Shown here: in pieces, positions 1 through 10,100 of the stretch
How positions within the stretch are numbered: position 1 is the first letter of the stretch
Layout: every line of letters begins with the position of its first letter
DNA from: a virus
IMG/VR virus record: IMGVR_UViG_3300021964_000023
Location: 1 to 64,000 of that record
Strand: one strand, 5' to 3'
Length of the DNA: 64,000 bases
The notes under the pieces: generated by a model
What the model was told of the DNA's origin: nothing
Databases searched by the model: none
What the model saw: only the letters and a program-made list of their open reading frames with translations
Position numbers and translations under genes: made by a program

Positions 1-3000
1 TCTCAAAACAAGGGTCTAATTTCTTCCGTTGATGGTATAAGTTCAAAGTATTTGATTGGATCAAACAGTATCACTAGAAAGGGGTGGTTAAAGGATACTG
101 GTAAATTGAATAGATTCTTCCAAAGAATGCATGATAATGATTATTATCAATATTTCTCATACTCAGTTAGATCTTCCATATCATATGAGAATTGGAATCC
201 TATTGTAAGTAATCTTAACCATACTGCTGGATTTAAAAAGTTTAGTGAGTTGATTATCGACTCTTATGATCCAACTATAACTGGTATTCAAACATCTCAA
301 GACTTGAATAGTGTTATTGCAATTTCTGATCTGACGAATGTTGTTGATGTCAATACCGTTAGAGACTTTGATATTGGAAGAGAAAAAAGTATTGATGTTA
401 GTGGAAAGTTGGTATCTAATGAAATTCTATTTAACTTACCATTCCTTGCACAATATCAGGAGTTTATTGGAAATAGAGTATTAACTATTGATGACTTTAG
501 TGATCAGTTTGATGGAGAAAAAAGAGGATTTGAACTATTTACTGATAATAATCCAATTTTTGAGATTGAGTTCGATGGTAGTGATTCCAATCGCATTTCG
601 GTTGGGGAAGGAACAATTAACATTACAAACCATTACTTTGTAAGTGGTGAGCTTATTGAGTATACCCCACCAGGAAATAATAGAGCAAACGCTATTCAAA
701 TTCAAGAGACTGATTTTGGTGTTGGTATTGGAACTACATCTTTATTGCCATCACAATTCTACATCATAAAACAGGATAATCAGAAGGTTAGAGTTGCTAC
801 TTCTGCAACAAATGCACTTTTGTTTAACCCAATTGGTGTTGGATTAACTGGTGTTGGTATTGGAACAACACATATTTTCAGGGCAATTGAACCAAATAAT
901 AGACTTCTCGTTACTATTAATGGCACTATTCAGTCTCCAATGGTTGGAAGTGCAGTAACATCTGCATTGTCTGCAAATGTTGGCATTGGATCAACTCAGA
1001 TTGATGTTGTTGGTATCACATCAATCTTTAGTGGAGATCTTATTAGAATTAACGATGAGGTCATGCTTGTAGCAGGATCTAATGATATCAACAATACGTT
1101 GACAGTTAGAAGAGCATGGATGGGAACTGATGAAACATCTCACAGTTCTAATGAAGTTATAACCAAACAGGTTGGCAATTATAGTGTTGTTAATAATAGT
1201 CTTCACTTTATTGAAGGTCCATGGGGGAATCTGCCTGTTGGTCTTGGAACTACGGCACAGGATGCTGGTGACGTTGATTACACTGGTTTAACAACTAGCT
1301 CTAGATTTAGTGGTCGTATATTCTTAAGATCTGCACTCAACCAAGCATTTACTACTAGCTTCCTTCCAGCGTATGACAATAACTATGTCTACGATGATAT
1401 TTCAAATCAATTCAATGGAATCAATACATCATTTACACTGAAGTATAGAGGAAATGATATTGATAATGTTTTTGCAAGTAATACTATCATTCTAATTGAT
1501 GATATTTTCCAAGGACCTCAAAGACTGGGTAATGTTCTTACAAATATTGAAGGTGATTATAAGTTAGAAGCAGGTGGCGGACAATTAAATCTCGGATTTA
1601 ATGGCGAAGTTACTGATCCATCGAATCACAATGATATTAATGTGAACAAAGTTCCTAGAGGTGGAGTTATCGTCAGTGTTGCTTCAACTGAAGGATTTGG
1701 ATTCCAACCTCTAGTTTCTGCTGGTGCAACTGCTCTGGTATCTGCAGCAGGAACTATTGCAAATATTTCGATTGGTAATACTGGTTCTGGATATAGATCT
1801 GGATTACAAACAGTATCTGTGGGTATTCAAACTGCAAGCTATGGTCCCGCAAATATTACTCCGATTGGAATTGCAACTGTTGTTGATGGTCACGTTGTTG
1901 GCGTTGCCATTACAAACTCTAAGGTCTTTTATGCCCCCAGAGAAGTTGCTAACATTGGATATAGCTCAGTAACTGGTGTTACTACAGTTACAACAACTAC
2001 TCCACATAACCTCTCTCTTGGAAATGAGGTTCAAATTGTTGGAGCTGCATTTACTTGTGATTACTATCCACCAATTGACGTAACCAATGCACTTTATGAT
2101 ACCACAACTGGTATTATGACAGTTACTACTGGAGTATCTACATTCACCGTAACTGATTTTACATACGATAATACCACTGGTCTTGCAACAGTAACAACAT
2201 TGGAACCAATGAAGATTGTTCCAATGACTGCAATCGGAAGAAGTTTTAGTCTTGCTGGTCTTGCACTTTCTTGTGTTGGATATGGCAATACAGTTGCAGT
2301 TTATGATTTCCAGTATGACAATACAACTGGATTGGCAACAGTATTCACTACTGCAGATCACGGTCTTAACGCATCCGATGACTTTAAGATGAGAGAACTT
2401 ATCTTTAGTTGCAATGTTGGAGGTCCTACAGGTTATGGTCAAACATTTACTATCACGCAGTTCCAGTATGACAATGTTACTGGTCTGTCTACAGTTACTA
2501 CTTCTCAGCCTATTATTGGTGTTATAGGAATTGGAAGTGATATTAGATTAGACAACTTAGAATTCACTTGCCCTGGTGGTTCTGGAATTACCACAACTAT
2601 CTTCCCAGATGGTACTCAAGGAAATACATTTACAGTTACTAATGTAACTGCATCTGATAAATTTGAGTTAAATGTTGGTATATCTACTATTCAGCATACT
2701 TATGTTGAGAATGATGCTGGCCAGGTAACTGCTGGTCTTACAACAACTAAATTCCCAGACGGTTCTCAAGGATACTTCTTTAATGTTAATAGTGTTGGGA
2801 CAACAACCTCCTTCACTGTAAATGTTGGCGTATCTTCTATCTCTCACGCATATGTATCTGGTGGTGTAATCCAAACAGGTATTACAACTAACATCTTCCC
2901 AGGAAATGCTCAAAACTCTCCTCTTGGAGATGTCTTTAGTGTTACCTCCGCACCAGACTGGTATACACTTACATTTAATGTGGGAATTTCTACAATTCCA

Positions 3001-5568
3001 CATACTTATGTAAATGGAGGATCCCTCACCTTTGGACACAAACTCAAAGTCGGCACTGATGTTGCACTTACTGGACTCGCTTTTACTTGTTCATATGATG
3101 GTGGAGTCGGTATTCTTACTCATCCAAGAGTAAGTGATCCAACATATTGTGGAACACAAGTTACTAGAATTAATAGTATTGATGAATTTGAAATTAATGT
3201 TGGTGTAAGTACTGCTGAGTCCTTCTACACTTCTGGTGGAATTGTTGAAGAAATTATTATTGCTCCAAGGCAGATTAATAACTCACCAACAGGTCAAGAT
3301 CCATCTGCAAATGGAACAGAAATTGTCAAGATTATTGATGATTACTCGTTTATTATCAATTCTGGACCTTCTCCTTACACTCATCAATATAAGAGATGTG
3401 GTGAGGTAAGAGTTCCTGTTGATGTTGTTATTGATGCACCACTCTCATACTATAATGTACCACTAATTTATGCAGATGGAAACACTGGATTTGGAACTGG
3501 TGCGACTGTAGATCTTGTCCCAAGTTTAGATACTACAATGTTGAATTTTGAAGTTAATAACTTTGGATATGGATATGGGTCTGGAGAAGTACTAACCGTT
3601 GCTATTGGCGGAACAACGGGCATTCAAACTACTGGCACTGCAAACTATAAACCATTTGAATTGACTATTGATCGTGTCTTCCAGTCTAAGTTCTCTGGAT
3701 GGAACGTCGGTGAATTTATTGTTCTTGATAAAATTGATCCATTCTTTAATGGTGCTAGAAGATTATTCCCACTATCTGTTGATGGTGAGAGTATATCGTT
3801 CTTCGCTAGATCAAACTCTGGTATTAATCTAGAATCCAACTTGCTTGTATTCGTGAATGATATTCTCCAAACACCTGGAGAGGGATATCAATTTACTGGT
3901 GGTAGTACCATCAGATTCACAGAAGCACCAAAGGGAGGTCTTGCTGGATTTACTACAACAGGTGATACAGCAAAAATCTTTATGTACACTGGCACACAAA
4001 CGATTGACGTTCGTACTGTAGATGTTCTTCCTAGCGTTGAGGTTGGCGATGAAGTTCAACTTTATAGTAATCAGGACACTACATTTACGCAAGATCCTAG
4101 ACTTGTAATGGATATTAAGGCAGCAGACAAGATTATCACAAATAACTATGCTGGTCAAGGTGTGACATTAAATGAACTTTTTGAAAGACCTGTTTCTTGG
4201 TCTAAGCAAAAAGTCGATAAAATTATCGATAACGTCTATATTGGTAAGGATAGAGTATATTACGAGCCAGTAATCAACCCAAATACTAATATTATTAGTA
4301 ATGTTGGAGTTGCAGATAGTTATGTATATGTTTATGACATTAGACCACTATTTGATAATCCATTTGAAGGAATTTCGGCAACAGATAGATCTGAAGTTGA
4401 GATTATATCTCAAGAAAGATTGGAACCAGCAACTGCAACTGCAGTCATTGGTGCTGGTGGATCTATTGCAAATCTCCTTCTCACTAATCCAGGATATGGT
4501 TATACTACTTCCCCAGAAGTAACAATTGCAAAACCATACGGCGATGGTACTCAAGCAACTGGTGGTGCTGTCGTGGGTGCAGGTGGTACTTTGATCTCAG
4601 TATCGGTAGGTGCAGGTGGAACCAACTACTTCTATGGTCCACTGTCCTCCATGACAGTGAATCAACAAGGTTCTGGATTCCCACCAATTGACACCTCAAA
4701 TAATGTATTCAGAGGAGCGAAACTTGCAAGTGAAACTGGTATAGGTAGAGGAGCAGTTGCTGATATTGAAATCAGTACATTAAACTTTGAAGTTGCTTCT
4801 GTCAATATTAAAGAAGGTGGAGCAAATTATCAGGTTGGTGATATTTTATTCGTAGATACCTATGATAACGTAGGTTTGGCAACAACATCTAGACAATTTG
4901 CTCTTACTGCACCTATAAAATTTGCTGTTGCTAGTATCGAATCTCCTCCAGTATTGATTGCACCACCGCAAAGGAGACTGGAAGAATTTAGATTTGTTAC
5001 TTATGAGGGAGACTACGGACTAGTTGTTGGTGTTGGAACAACTGTTATTGGTGCGGGTACTAGTATAGGTGCAGTCTTTGATCTATACATTCCCATGGAT
5101 TCTGAGATAAGACGTGGTTTAAATATCACTCTTCCAGGAATTACGACTGGTGACTTATTCAACTTAACTAGAACTAACTTTGTAAGTGCTGGTCAGACAT
5201 CACTCAGTGCTGATGGTTCTGTAATTGGCATCTCCACACTTCATGGTGATATGACTTATGAGTGTATTGATTACTATACAAAACAATCAGTAATTCCTGC
5301 AGGTATAAATGGACTCGGAACAACTGTTGGATTTGGAACAACCGTTACATCCGTTGTTGTTGCTCTCCAAAGTGCGGGTTCAAATAATGTTGTTGGTCTT
5401 GCTACAACTGCACTGTATGGACACTACACATGGGGTAGAGTTGGCCTTCCAGTAAGAATTAAACCTCAAACTTGGACAGCAGAGAACAATGGTTCTCAAT
5501 CTGGTATTGGAACGAACCCAATATTAAGGCGTAAAATACCACTCAAATATCTTGGTTACATTACCTGA
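1..5568 (+). CDS. large baseplate/tail structural protein at the gp7 position (5' end cut off)
   Basis: Open from the first base of the window, so the true start lies upstream; about 1855 residues are visible, ending in TGA. Near the visible N-terminus there is a YYQYFSYSVRSS motif followed by a 'WNPIV...NHTAGFKKF' stretch, a type of segment I know from T4-like baseplate and fibre proteins. The rest is almost all beta-prone, Gly/Thr/Val-rich sequence: four YDNTTGLATVTT-like repeats (about 2095-2500), three 'FPDGTQGNTF...NVGISTIQHTYV' repeats (about 2590-3020) and several GSGYT-type repeats. It directly precedes gp8, where T4 has gp7 (1032 aa), so a baseplate wedge role is inferred from synteny; direct homology to gp7 is not shown. 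It could instead be a fibre-like protein anchored to the baseplate. Confidence 0.7.
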   Translation, partial: SQNKGLISSVDGISSKYLIGSNSITRKGWLKDTGKLNRFFQRMHDNDYYQYFSYSVRSSISYENWNPIVSNLNHTAGFKKFSELIIDSYDPTITGIQTSQDLNSVIAISDLTNVVDVNTVRDFDIGREKSIDVSGKLVSNEILFNLPFLAQYQEFIGNRVLTIDDFSDQFDGEKRGFELFTDNNPIFEIEFDGSDSNRISVGEGTINITNHYFVSGELIEYTPPGNNRANAIQIQETDFGVGIGTTSLLPSQFYIIKQDNQKVRVATSATNALLFNPIGVGLTGVGIGTTHIFRAIEPNNRLLVTINGTIQSPMVGSAVTSALSANVGIGSTQIDVVGITSIFSGDLIRINDEVMLVAGSNDINNTLTVRRAWMGTDETSHSSNEVITKQVGNYSVVNNSLHFIEGPWGNLPVGLGTTAQDAGDVDYTGLTTSSRFSGRIFLRSALNQAFTTSFLPAYDNNYVYDDISNQFNGINTSFTLKYRGNDIDNVFASNTIILIDDIFQGPQRLGNVLTNIEGDYKLEAGGGQLNLGFNGEVTDPSNHNDINVNKVPRGGVIVSVASTEGFGFQPLVSAGATALVSAAGTIANISIGNTGSGYRSGLQTVSVGIQTASYGPANITPIGIATVVDGHVVGVAITNSKVFYAPREVANIGYSSVTGVTTVTTTTPHNLSLGNEVQIVGAAFTCDYYPPIDVTNALYDTTTGIMTVTTGVSTFTVTDFTYDNTTGLATVTTLEPMKIVPMTAIGRSFSLAGLALSCVGYGNTVAVYDFQYDNTTGLATVFTTADHGLNASDDFKMRELIFSCNVGGPTGYGQTFTITQFQYDNVTGLSTVTTSQPIIGVIGIGSDIRLDNLEFTCPGGSGITTTIFPDGTQGNTFTVTNVTASDKFELNVGISTIQHTYVENDAGQVTAGLTTTKFPDGSQGYFFNVNSVGTTTSFTVNVGVSSISHAYVSGGVIQTGITTNIFPGNAQNSPLGDVFSVTSAPDWYTLTFNVGISTIPHTYVNGGSLTFGHKLKVGTDVALTGLAFTCSYDGGVGILTHPRVSDPTYCGTQVTRINSIDEFEINVGVSTAESFYTSGGIVEEIIIAPRQINNSPTGQDPSANGTEIVKIIDDYSFIINSGPSPYTHQYKRCGEVRVPVDVVIDAPLSYYNVPLIYADGNTGFGTGATVDLVPSLDTTMLNFEVNNFGYGYGSGEVLTVAIGGTTGIQTTGTANYKPFELTIDRVFQSKFSGWNVGEFIVLDKIDPFFNGARRLFPLSVDGESISFFARSNSGINLESNLLVFVNDILQTPGEGYQFTGGSTIRFTEAPKGGLAGFTTTGDTAKIFMYTGTQTIDVRTVDVLPSVEVGDEVQLYSNQDTTFTQDPRLVMDIKAADKIITNNYAGQGVTLNELFERPVSWSKQKVDKIIDNVYIGKDRVYYEPVINPNTNIISNVGVADSYVYVYDIRPLFDNPFEGISATDRSEVEIISQERLEPATATAVIGAGGSIANLLLTNPGYGYTTSPEVTIAKPYGDGTQATGGAVVGAGGTLISVSVGAGGTNYFYGPLSSMTVNQQGSGFPPIDTSNNVFRGAKLASETGIGRGAVADIEISTLNFEVASVNIKEGGANYQVGDILFVDTYDNVGLATTSRQFALTAPIKFAVASIESPPVLIAPPQRRLEEFRFVTYEGDYGLVVGVGTTVIGAGTSIGAVFDLYIPMDSEIRRGLNITLPGITTGDLFNLTRTNFVSAGQTSLSADGSVIGISTLHGDMTYECIDYYTKQSVIPAGINGLGTTVGFGTTVTSVVVALQSAGSNNVVGLATTALYGHYTWGRVGLPVRIKPQTWTAENNGSQSGIGTNPILRRKIPLKYLGYIT

Positions 5569-5574
5569 TAAATA
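5567..5574 (+). promoter_or_regulatory. late promoter motif GATAAATA upstream of gp8
   Basis: Matches the T4-type gp55 late promoter core (TATAAATA). It overlaps the TGA stop of the preceding gene and ends 26 bases before the gp8 ATG, which is the expected geometry for a short leader. Confidence 0.55.
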
Positions 5575-5600
5575 GATCATAGAAAAAGTTCTTTCAACAA

Positions 5601-7184
5601 ATGGCAGCAATTATAACTGACTTATTGAGAGTAAATAACGCTAGGAACTTTATTGAGAAAATTAGGGACGCTAATAGATCGTACTATACGTTTATTGGTC
5701 TCCCTAATGCCTCAGAAGTTGCTTCGTCGTGGGATACTTCTCCACCCGCTCCAAGAGATTGCTTCGATGATACCAATACTTATTGGGACACGATGCTTGC
5801 TCTCAAGAAAATTTCTGCTGATGACATTCGACCTGTTGTAAGAAAGATCCAGTGGGCATCTGCAACCATCTATGACATGTATCGTCATGATGTAAATCGC
5901 AATAATTTGTCCAAACCTTCAAATAAGACAAGCTTATATGCATCAAACTATTACGTTGTAAATAGTGAATTTAGAGTTTATATATGCTTGAACAATGGTG
6001 TTGATCCAGAAAACCCAAATGGAAAACCGTCTCTCGATGAACCATTGTTTACAGATTTAGAACCAAGATCTGCTGGTACTAGTGGTGATGGATATATTTG
6101 GAAGTATCTTTATACCATTAGTCCAAGTGATGTTATTAAATTTGACTCCCTGAATTTTATTCCACTTCCAGTTGATTGGGAAACTAACGCAGATTATCAA
6201 ACTGTTAGAAATAACGCAACTACAAGTGGACAATTAAAAACTATTCTTGTTACAAATAGAGGTTTTCTTGTTGGTCCACCAAACTCAACTTACTCTAGAG
6301 TTCCAATTAGAGGGGATGGAGAGGGTGCAGAATGTACTATTGTAATTAATAATGACTCAAAGGTTGAGTCAATCACTGTATCAAATGGTGGCAGTGGATA
6401 TACTTACGGAAGTGTTGATTTGGTGGGTGGAAATGTCCCGACTGGATCAACAACCCCAACTTTTGATGTTATTATTCCACCTCCAGGTGGTCACGGAGCT
6501 GATGTTTATGCAGAACTTGGGTCTACTAATGTTTTAATTTACTCCAGAATTGAAAATGATGAGCAAAATCCAGACTTTGTTACTGGAGCATCTGTTGCAA
6601 GAATTGGTATTGTAGAAAATCCAAAAGGATTTAAGTCTAACACAATTTTAACTGACGATAGGGCAAGTGCCCTATATGGACTTGTTCTAAAAGGTCAAGC
6701 ACCAAATCAAGACGACTTTAAGTCAACCACATTTGAACCAAATACTGTTATTACACAAACAGTAGGAACTGGTGTTACTGCTGTTGGTAGGGTTATTTCA
6801 TACAACGCACAAACTGGAGTATTAAGATACTGGCAAGATAGAGCACTTGTTGGATTTAATACTGATGGTACACAAAGATCAAATCCTGAGTATGGATTAT
6901 CTCAAAATAAATTTACTTCAACTCTCCTTCCTGGAGGATCATTAAAAATTGTTGGTGGAAGTAAAGAACTGTTTATTGACGAAGGATTCGGAACTGATAC
7001 TAATCCAGGTATTAGTACCGTCATAAATAATAGGACATACTACCTGGGACAAACTTATATTAAGGGTGTAGCAGATCCAGAAGCAGAAAAGTATTCTGGA
7101 ACCATACTTTATGTTGATAATAGACCATCTATTACTAGGTCAGTAAACCAAAGAGAAGATATCAAAGTTATTTTGCAATTCTAA
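5601..7184 (+). CDS. gp8: baseplate wedge protein gp8
   Basis: Baseplate wedge subunit that connects the wedge arms. The C-terminus (ILYVDNRPSITRSVNQ... ending DIKVILQF) lines up with the T4 gp8 C-terminus as I recall it (MIYMENRPPI... ending INILFTF). The middle contains the DGYIWKYLYTISP segment, equivalent to T4 'GDGYVWEYLFEIPP'. At 527 aa it is about 190 residues longer than T4 gp8 (334 aa). Part of the excess is an insert near residues 215-320 that carries a GSGYT-type repeat (6367-6432) also found in other virion proteins here. ATG start at 5601 follows a late promoter motif. It lies 6 bases before the next gene, so the two are probably co-transcribed. Confidence 0.88.
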   Translation: MAAIITDLLRVNNARNFIEKIRDANRSYYTFIGLPNASEVASSWDTSPPAPRDCFDDTNTYWDTMLALKKISADDIRPVVRKIQWASATIYDMYRHDVNRNNLSKPSNKTSLYASNYYVVNSEFRVYICLNNGVDPENPNGKPSLDEPLFTDLEPRSAGTSGDGYIWKYLYTISPSDVIKFDSLNFIPLPVDWETNADYQTVRNNATTSGQLKTILVTNRGFLVGPPNSTYSRVPIRGDGEGAECTIVINNDSKVESITVSNGGSGYTYGSVDLVGGNVPTGSTTPTFDVIIPPPGGHGADVYAELGSTNVLIYSRIENDEQNPDFVTGASVARIGIVENPKGFKSNTILTDDRASALYGLVLKGQAPNQDDFKSTTFEPNTVITQTVGTGVTAVGRVISYNAQTGVLRYWQDRALVGFNTDGTQRSNPEYGLSQNKFTSTLLPGGSLKIVGGSKELFIDEGFGTDTNPGISTVINNRTYYLGQTYIKGVADPEAEKYSGTILYVDNRPSITRSVNQREDIKVILQF

Positions 7185-7190
7185 AGGATT

Positions 7191-10100
7191 ATGCCACAAG
7201 AAACTAATCTCAACGTATCTCCTTATTTTGACGACTTTGATCCAGCGAAGAATTACTACCGAGTATTATTCAAACCTGGTCTACCAGTCCAAGCAAGAGA
7301 GTTAACGTCACTCCAAGCAGTTCTCCAAGATCAAGTTGAGCAGATTGGAACCCACTTGTTCAAAGAGGGTTCTATTGTTATACCTGGACAGATCAACTAT
7401 AATAACACTCTTTTTGCTGTAGAAGTTGAACCAGAATACTTAGGTATTCCCATTGAGAATTATGCAGACGATCTTGTAAATGTATACATTAGAGGACAAA
7501 ACTCTAATGTATTAGCAAAGATTGTTTTTTATGAAGGAACAGCAGCATCTGAGCGTGGATATTACACATTCTTTGTAAGTTATGTTGGTGCTGGTAATAA
7601 CGGAAAAGATACTTTTGACGACGATGAGACTCTTCTTTTAGAAGATAATTTATCCACGGCAGTTGTAAACTTCCAGAGTGGTCAAGGATTTGCAAACACA
7701 GCACCAATCAATTCCACTTCTATTGGTTCTGCAGTATTTTTAACTGAAGGTGTTTATTTCCTTCGTGGAACTTTTGTAAAAGTTCCCTCTCAAACTCTTA
7801 TCCTTGATGCACATAAATCCGACCCATCTTATAGAGTTGGACTTGAAATCTTTGAGGAGGTAATCTCTTCTGGTCAAGATAATACTCTTACTGACAATGC
7901 AAAGGGATTTAATAACTATGCTGCTCCTGGTGCAGATAGACTTAGAATAAGTGCCCTTCTTGCAAAGAAACCTTTAGAATCTGATAAGAGTGAAAATTTT
8001 GTTCAGTTGATGCTGATCAGAGATGGTGACTTACAACATATTCAAGATAGAACACAATATAACGAGATAGCAGAAGAGCTTGCTAGAAGAACCTACGATC
8101 AATCTGGCGACTTCTATGTAAAACCATTCTCTATTCATGCCAGAGAATCTCTCGATGATCGTAAAGGTAATAATGGTATCTTTACAAAAGATCAATTAAC
8201 ATACAATAGCAATATTCCTAGTCCAGATTTGGGGACCTATAAAATTTCCCCAGGTAAGGCATTTATTCGTGGTTTTGAAGTAGATTCTGGAACAGTCCAC
8301 TATCTTGATTTTGAAAAGACTCGATCTATTAAAACATTAAAAGAGCAAGCAGTTAACTACTTCACTGGTCCAACTCTAACTCTTAATAGAACATTTGGTG
8401 CTCCTAGAATCGGATTTAGCACATCCTCTACAATCAGTCTTAGAGATTCTAGAATTGGAGTAACAAGCACAACTGCTGCTGGTAAAGAGATTGGTATTGC
8501 TCGTGTATATGATTACGCATTAGAGTCTGGTTCTTACTCTAGTGTAGCGTCTGATATTAATGAGTGGGATATCACTCTATATGATATTCAACCATATACT
8601 GAGATTAGTCTTAATCAAGCAAGTACACTAAATGTACCTACTTATATTGAAGGTAAGTCTAGTGGAGCTACTGCTCATTTAAGATATAATAGCACTACTG
8701 GTATTGTAACTGCTTATGGTACTAAAGGTTCTTTCTTAAAGGGAGAAAAATTAGTATTTAATGGTGTTGATGATGGAAGAATCTCAACAGCAGTTACTGA
8801 ATACAGCATGGCTGATGTAAAGTCGCTGTTTAGTAATGTTGGTGTTGCTCAAACCTTTAATTCTGACGTTAAGCAGTATTCTAAGTTAGAATTTAGTGGT
8901 ATTACTATTTCTCCCAAGTCTGGAACTGCTCCAGGAATTTCCACCGTAACAACTTCCGAACAAGTATTCACAAATCTTGTTAAATCTGGAGACTTAGTAT
9001 CTTTCACAAATAATCTTCTTGGAAGTACTTCGATTAAAACTTATGCAAAAGTTGATAGTGTTACTGACGCTAATAATATTGTTATCTCTGGTATTACTAC
9101 AGTACCACTTATTAATGACGGCGGTTTGCCAACCTCAAGCATTAATCCCACAGACTTTAAGATCCTCGGTTCAAGATTCCAATCTTCAACCGACAATACT
9201 TTATACACTCCTCTGCCAAAAGAGTTCATCTCCTCAGTAGACCTTACAAAATCGACTATTTCTATTAAGAGAGAGTTTAATGTAACTATTACTGCTAATG
9301 CAACCAATACTATTCAAGCGGGAGAGAATGAGACTTTCCTTGCATATGATGAGGAACGTTATGTTCTTATTAATGCTGAAGGTGGATTTGAAGAGTTATC
9401 TGCAGATAAATTCAGATATACTAATGGTGGTAGAGAGTTAAGAATTTTTGGTCTTAGTTCTACTGGATCTGGACGCTTAATTGCAACTCTTAAGAAGACC
9501 AATGTAACTAATAAAGTTAAAAATTCTATTAAGACAAACTCCATTATTGTTAATAAATCCAAACTGTCATCTTCTGGCATTGGATCAACTACTCTCAATG
9601 ATGGACTTGCTTATGGTTCTTATGGTTATGGTCTTAGAGTTCAAGATAAAGATGTTTGTCTTCTTGAGCCAGACGTAATTAAAGTATATGGTGTTTTTGA
9701 ATCCAGTGATACTGGAGCACCAGTTTTACCATCTATCAGTCTGTTTAATTTAAATGGACCAACAGGTAAGACTGATGACTTTGTTCTTGGTGAAGAAATT
9801 GTAGGTCAAACTAGTGGTGCTATTGCACTATATGTTGAAAAACCAAATTCTTCTAGTGCAAATTTAGTATATCTAAATGATTTGCGCTTTGAAATTGGAG
9901 AATCTATTCTTACAGAAACCACAGGGATTACTGGAACAATTAATGACTTTGATCAAGGTGATGAAAATATTCTTAATAGATTTACTTTAGATTCTGGTCA
10001 CAGAGAGACTATTGTTGATTATTCTAGATTAATTAGAAAACCAAACGCTAAAGCACCTAGAAGACAATTAAGAGTCGTATTTGAATCTGCAGAATATAAC

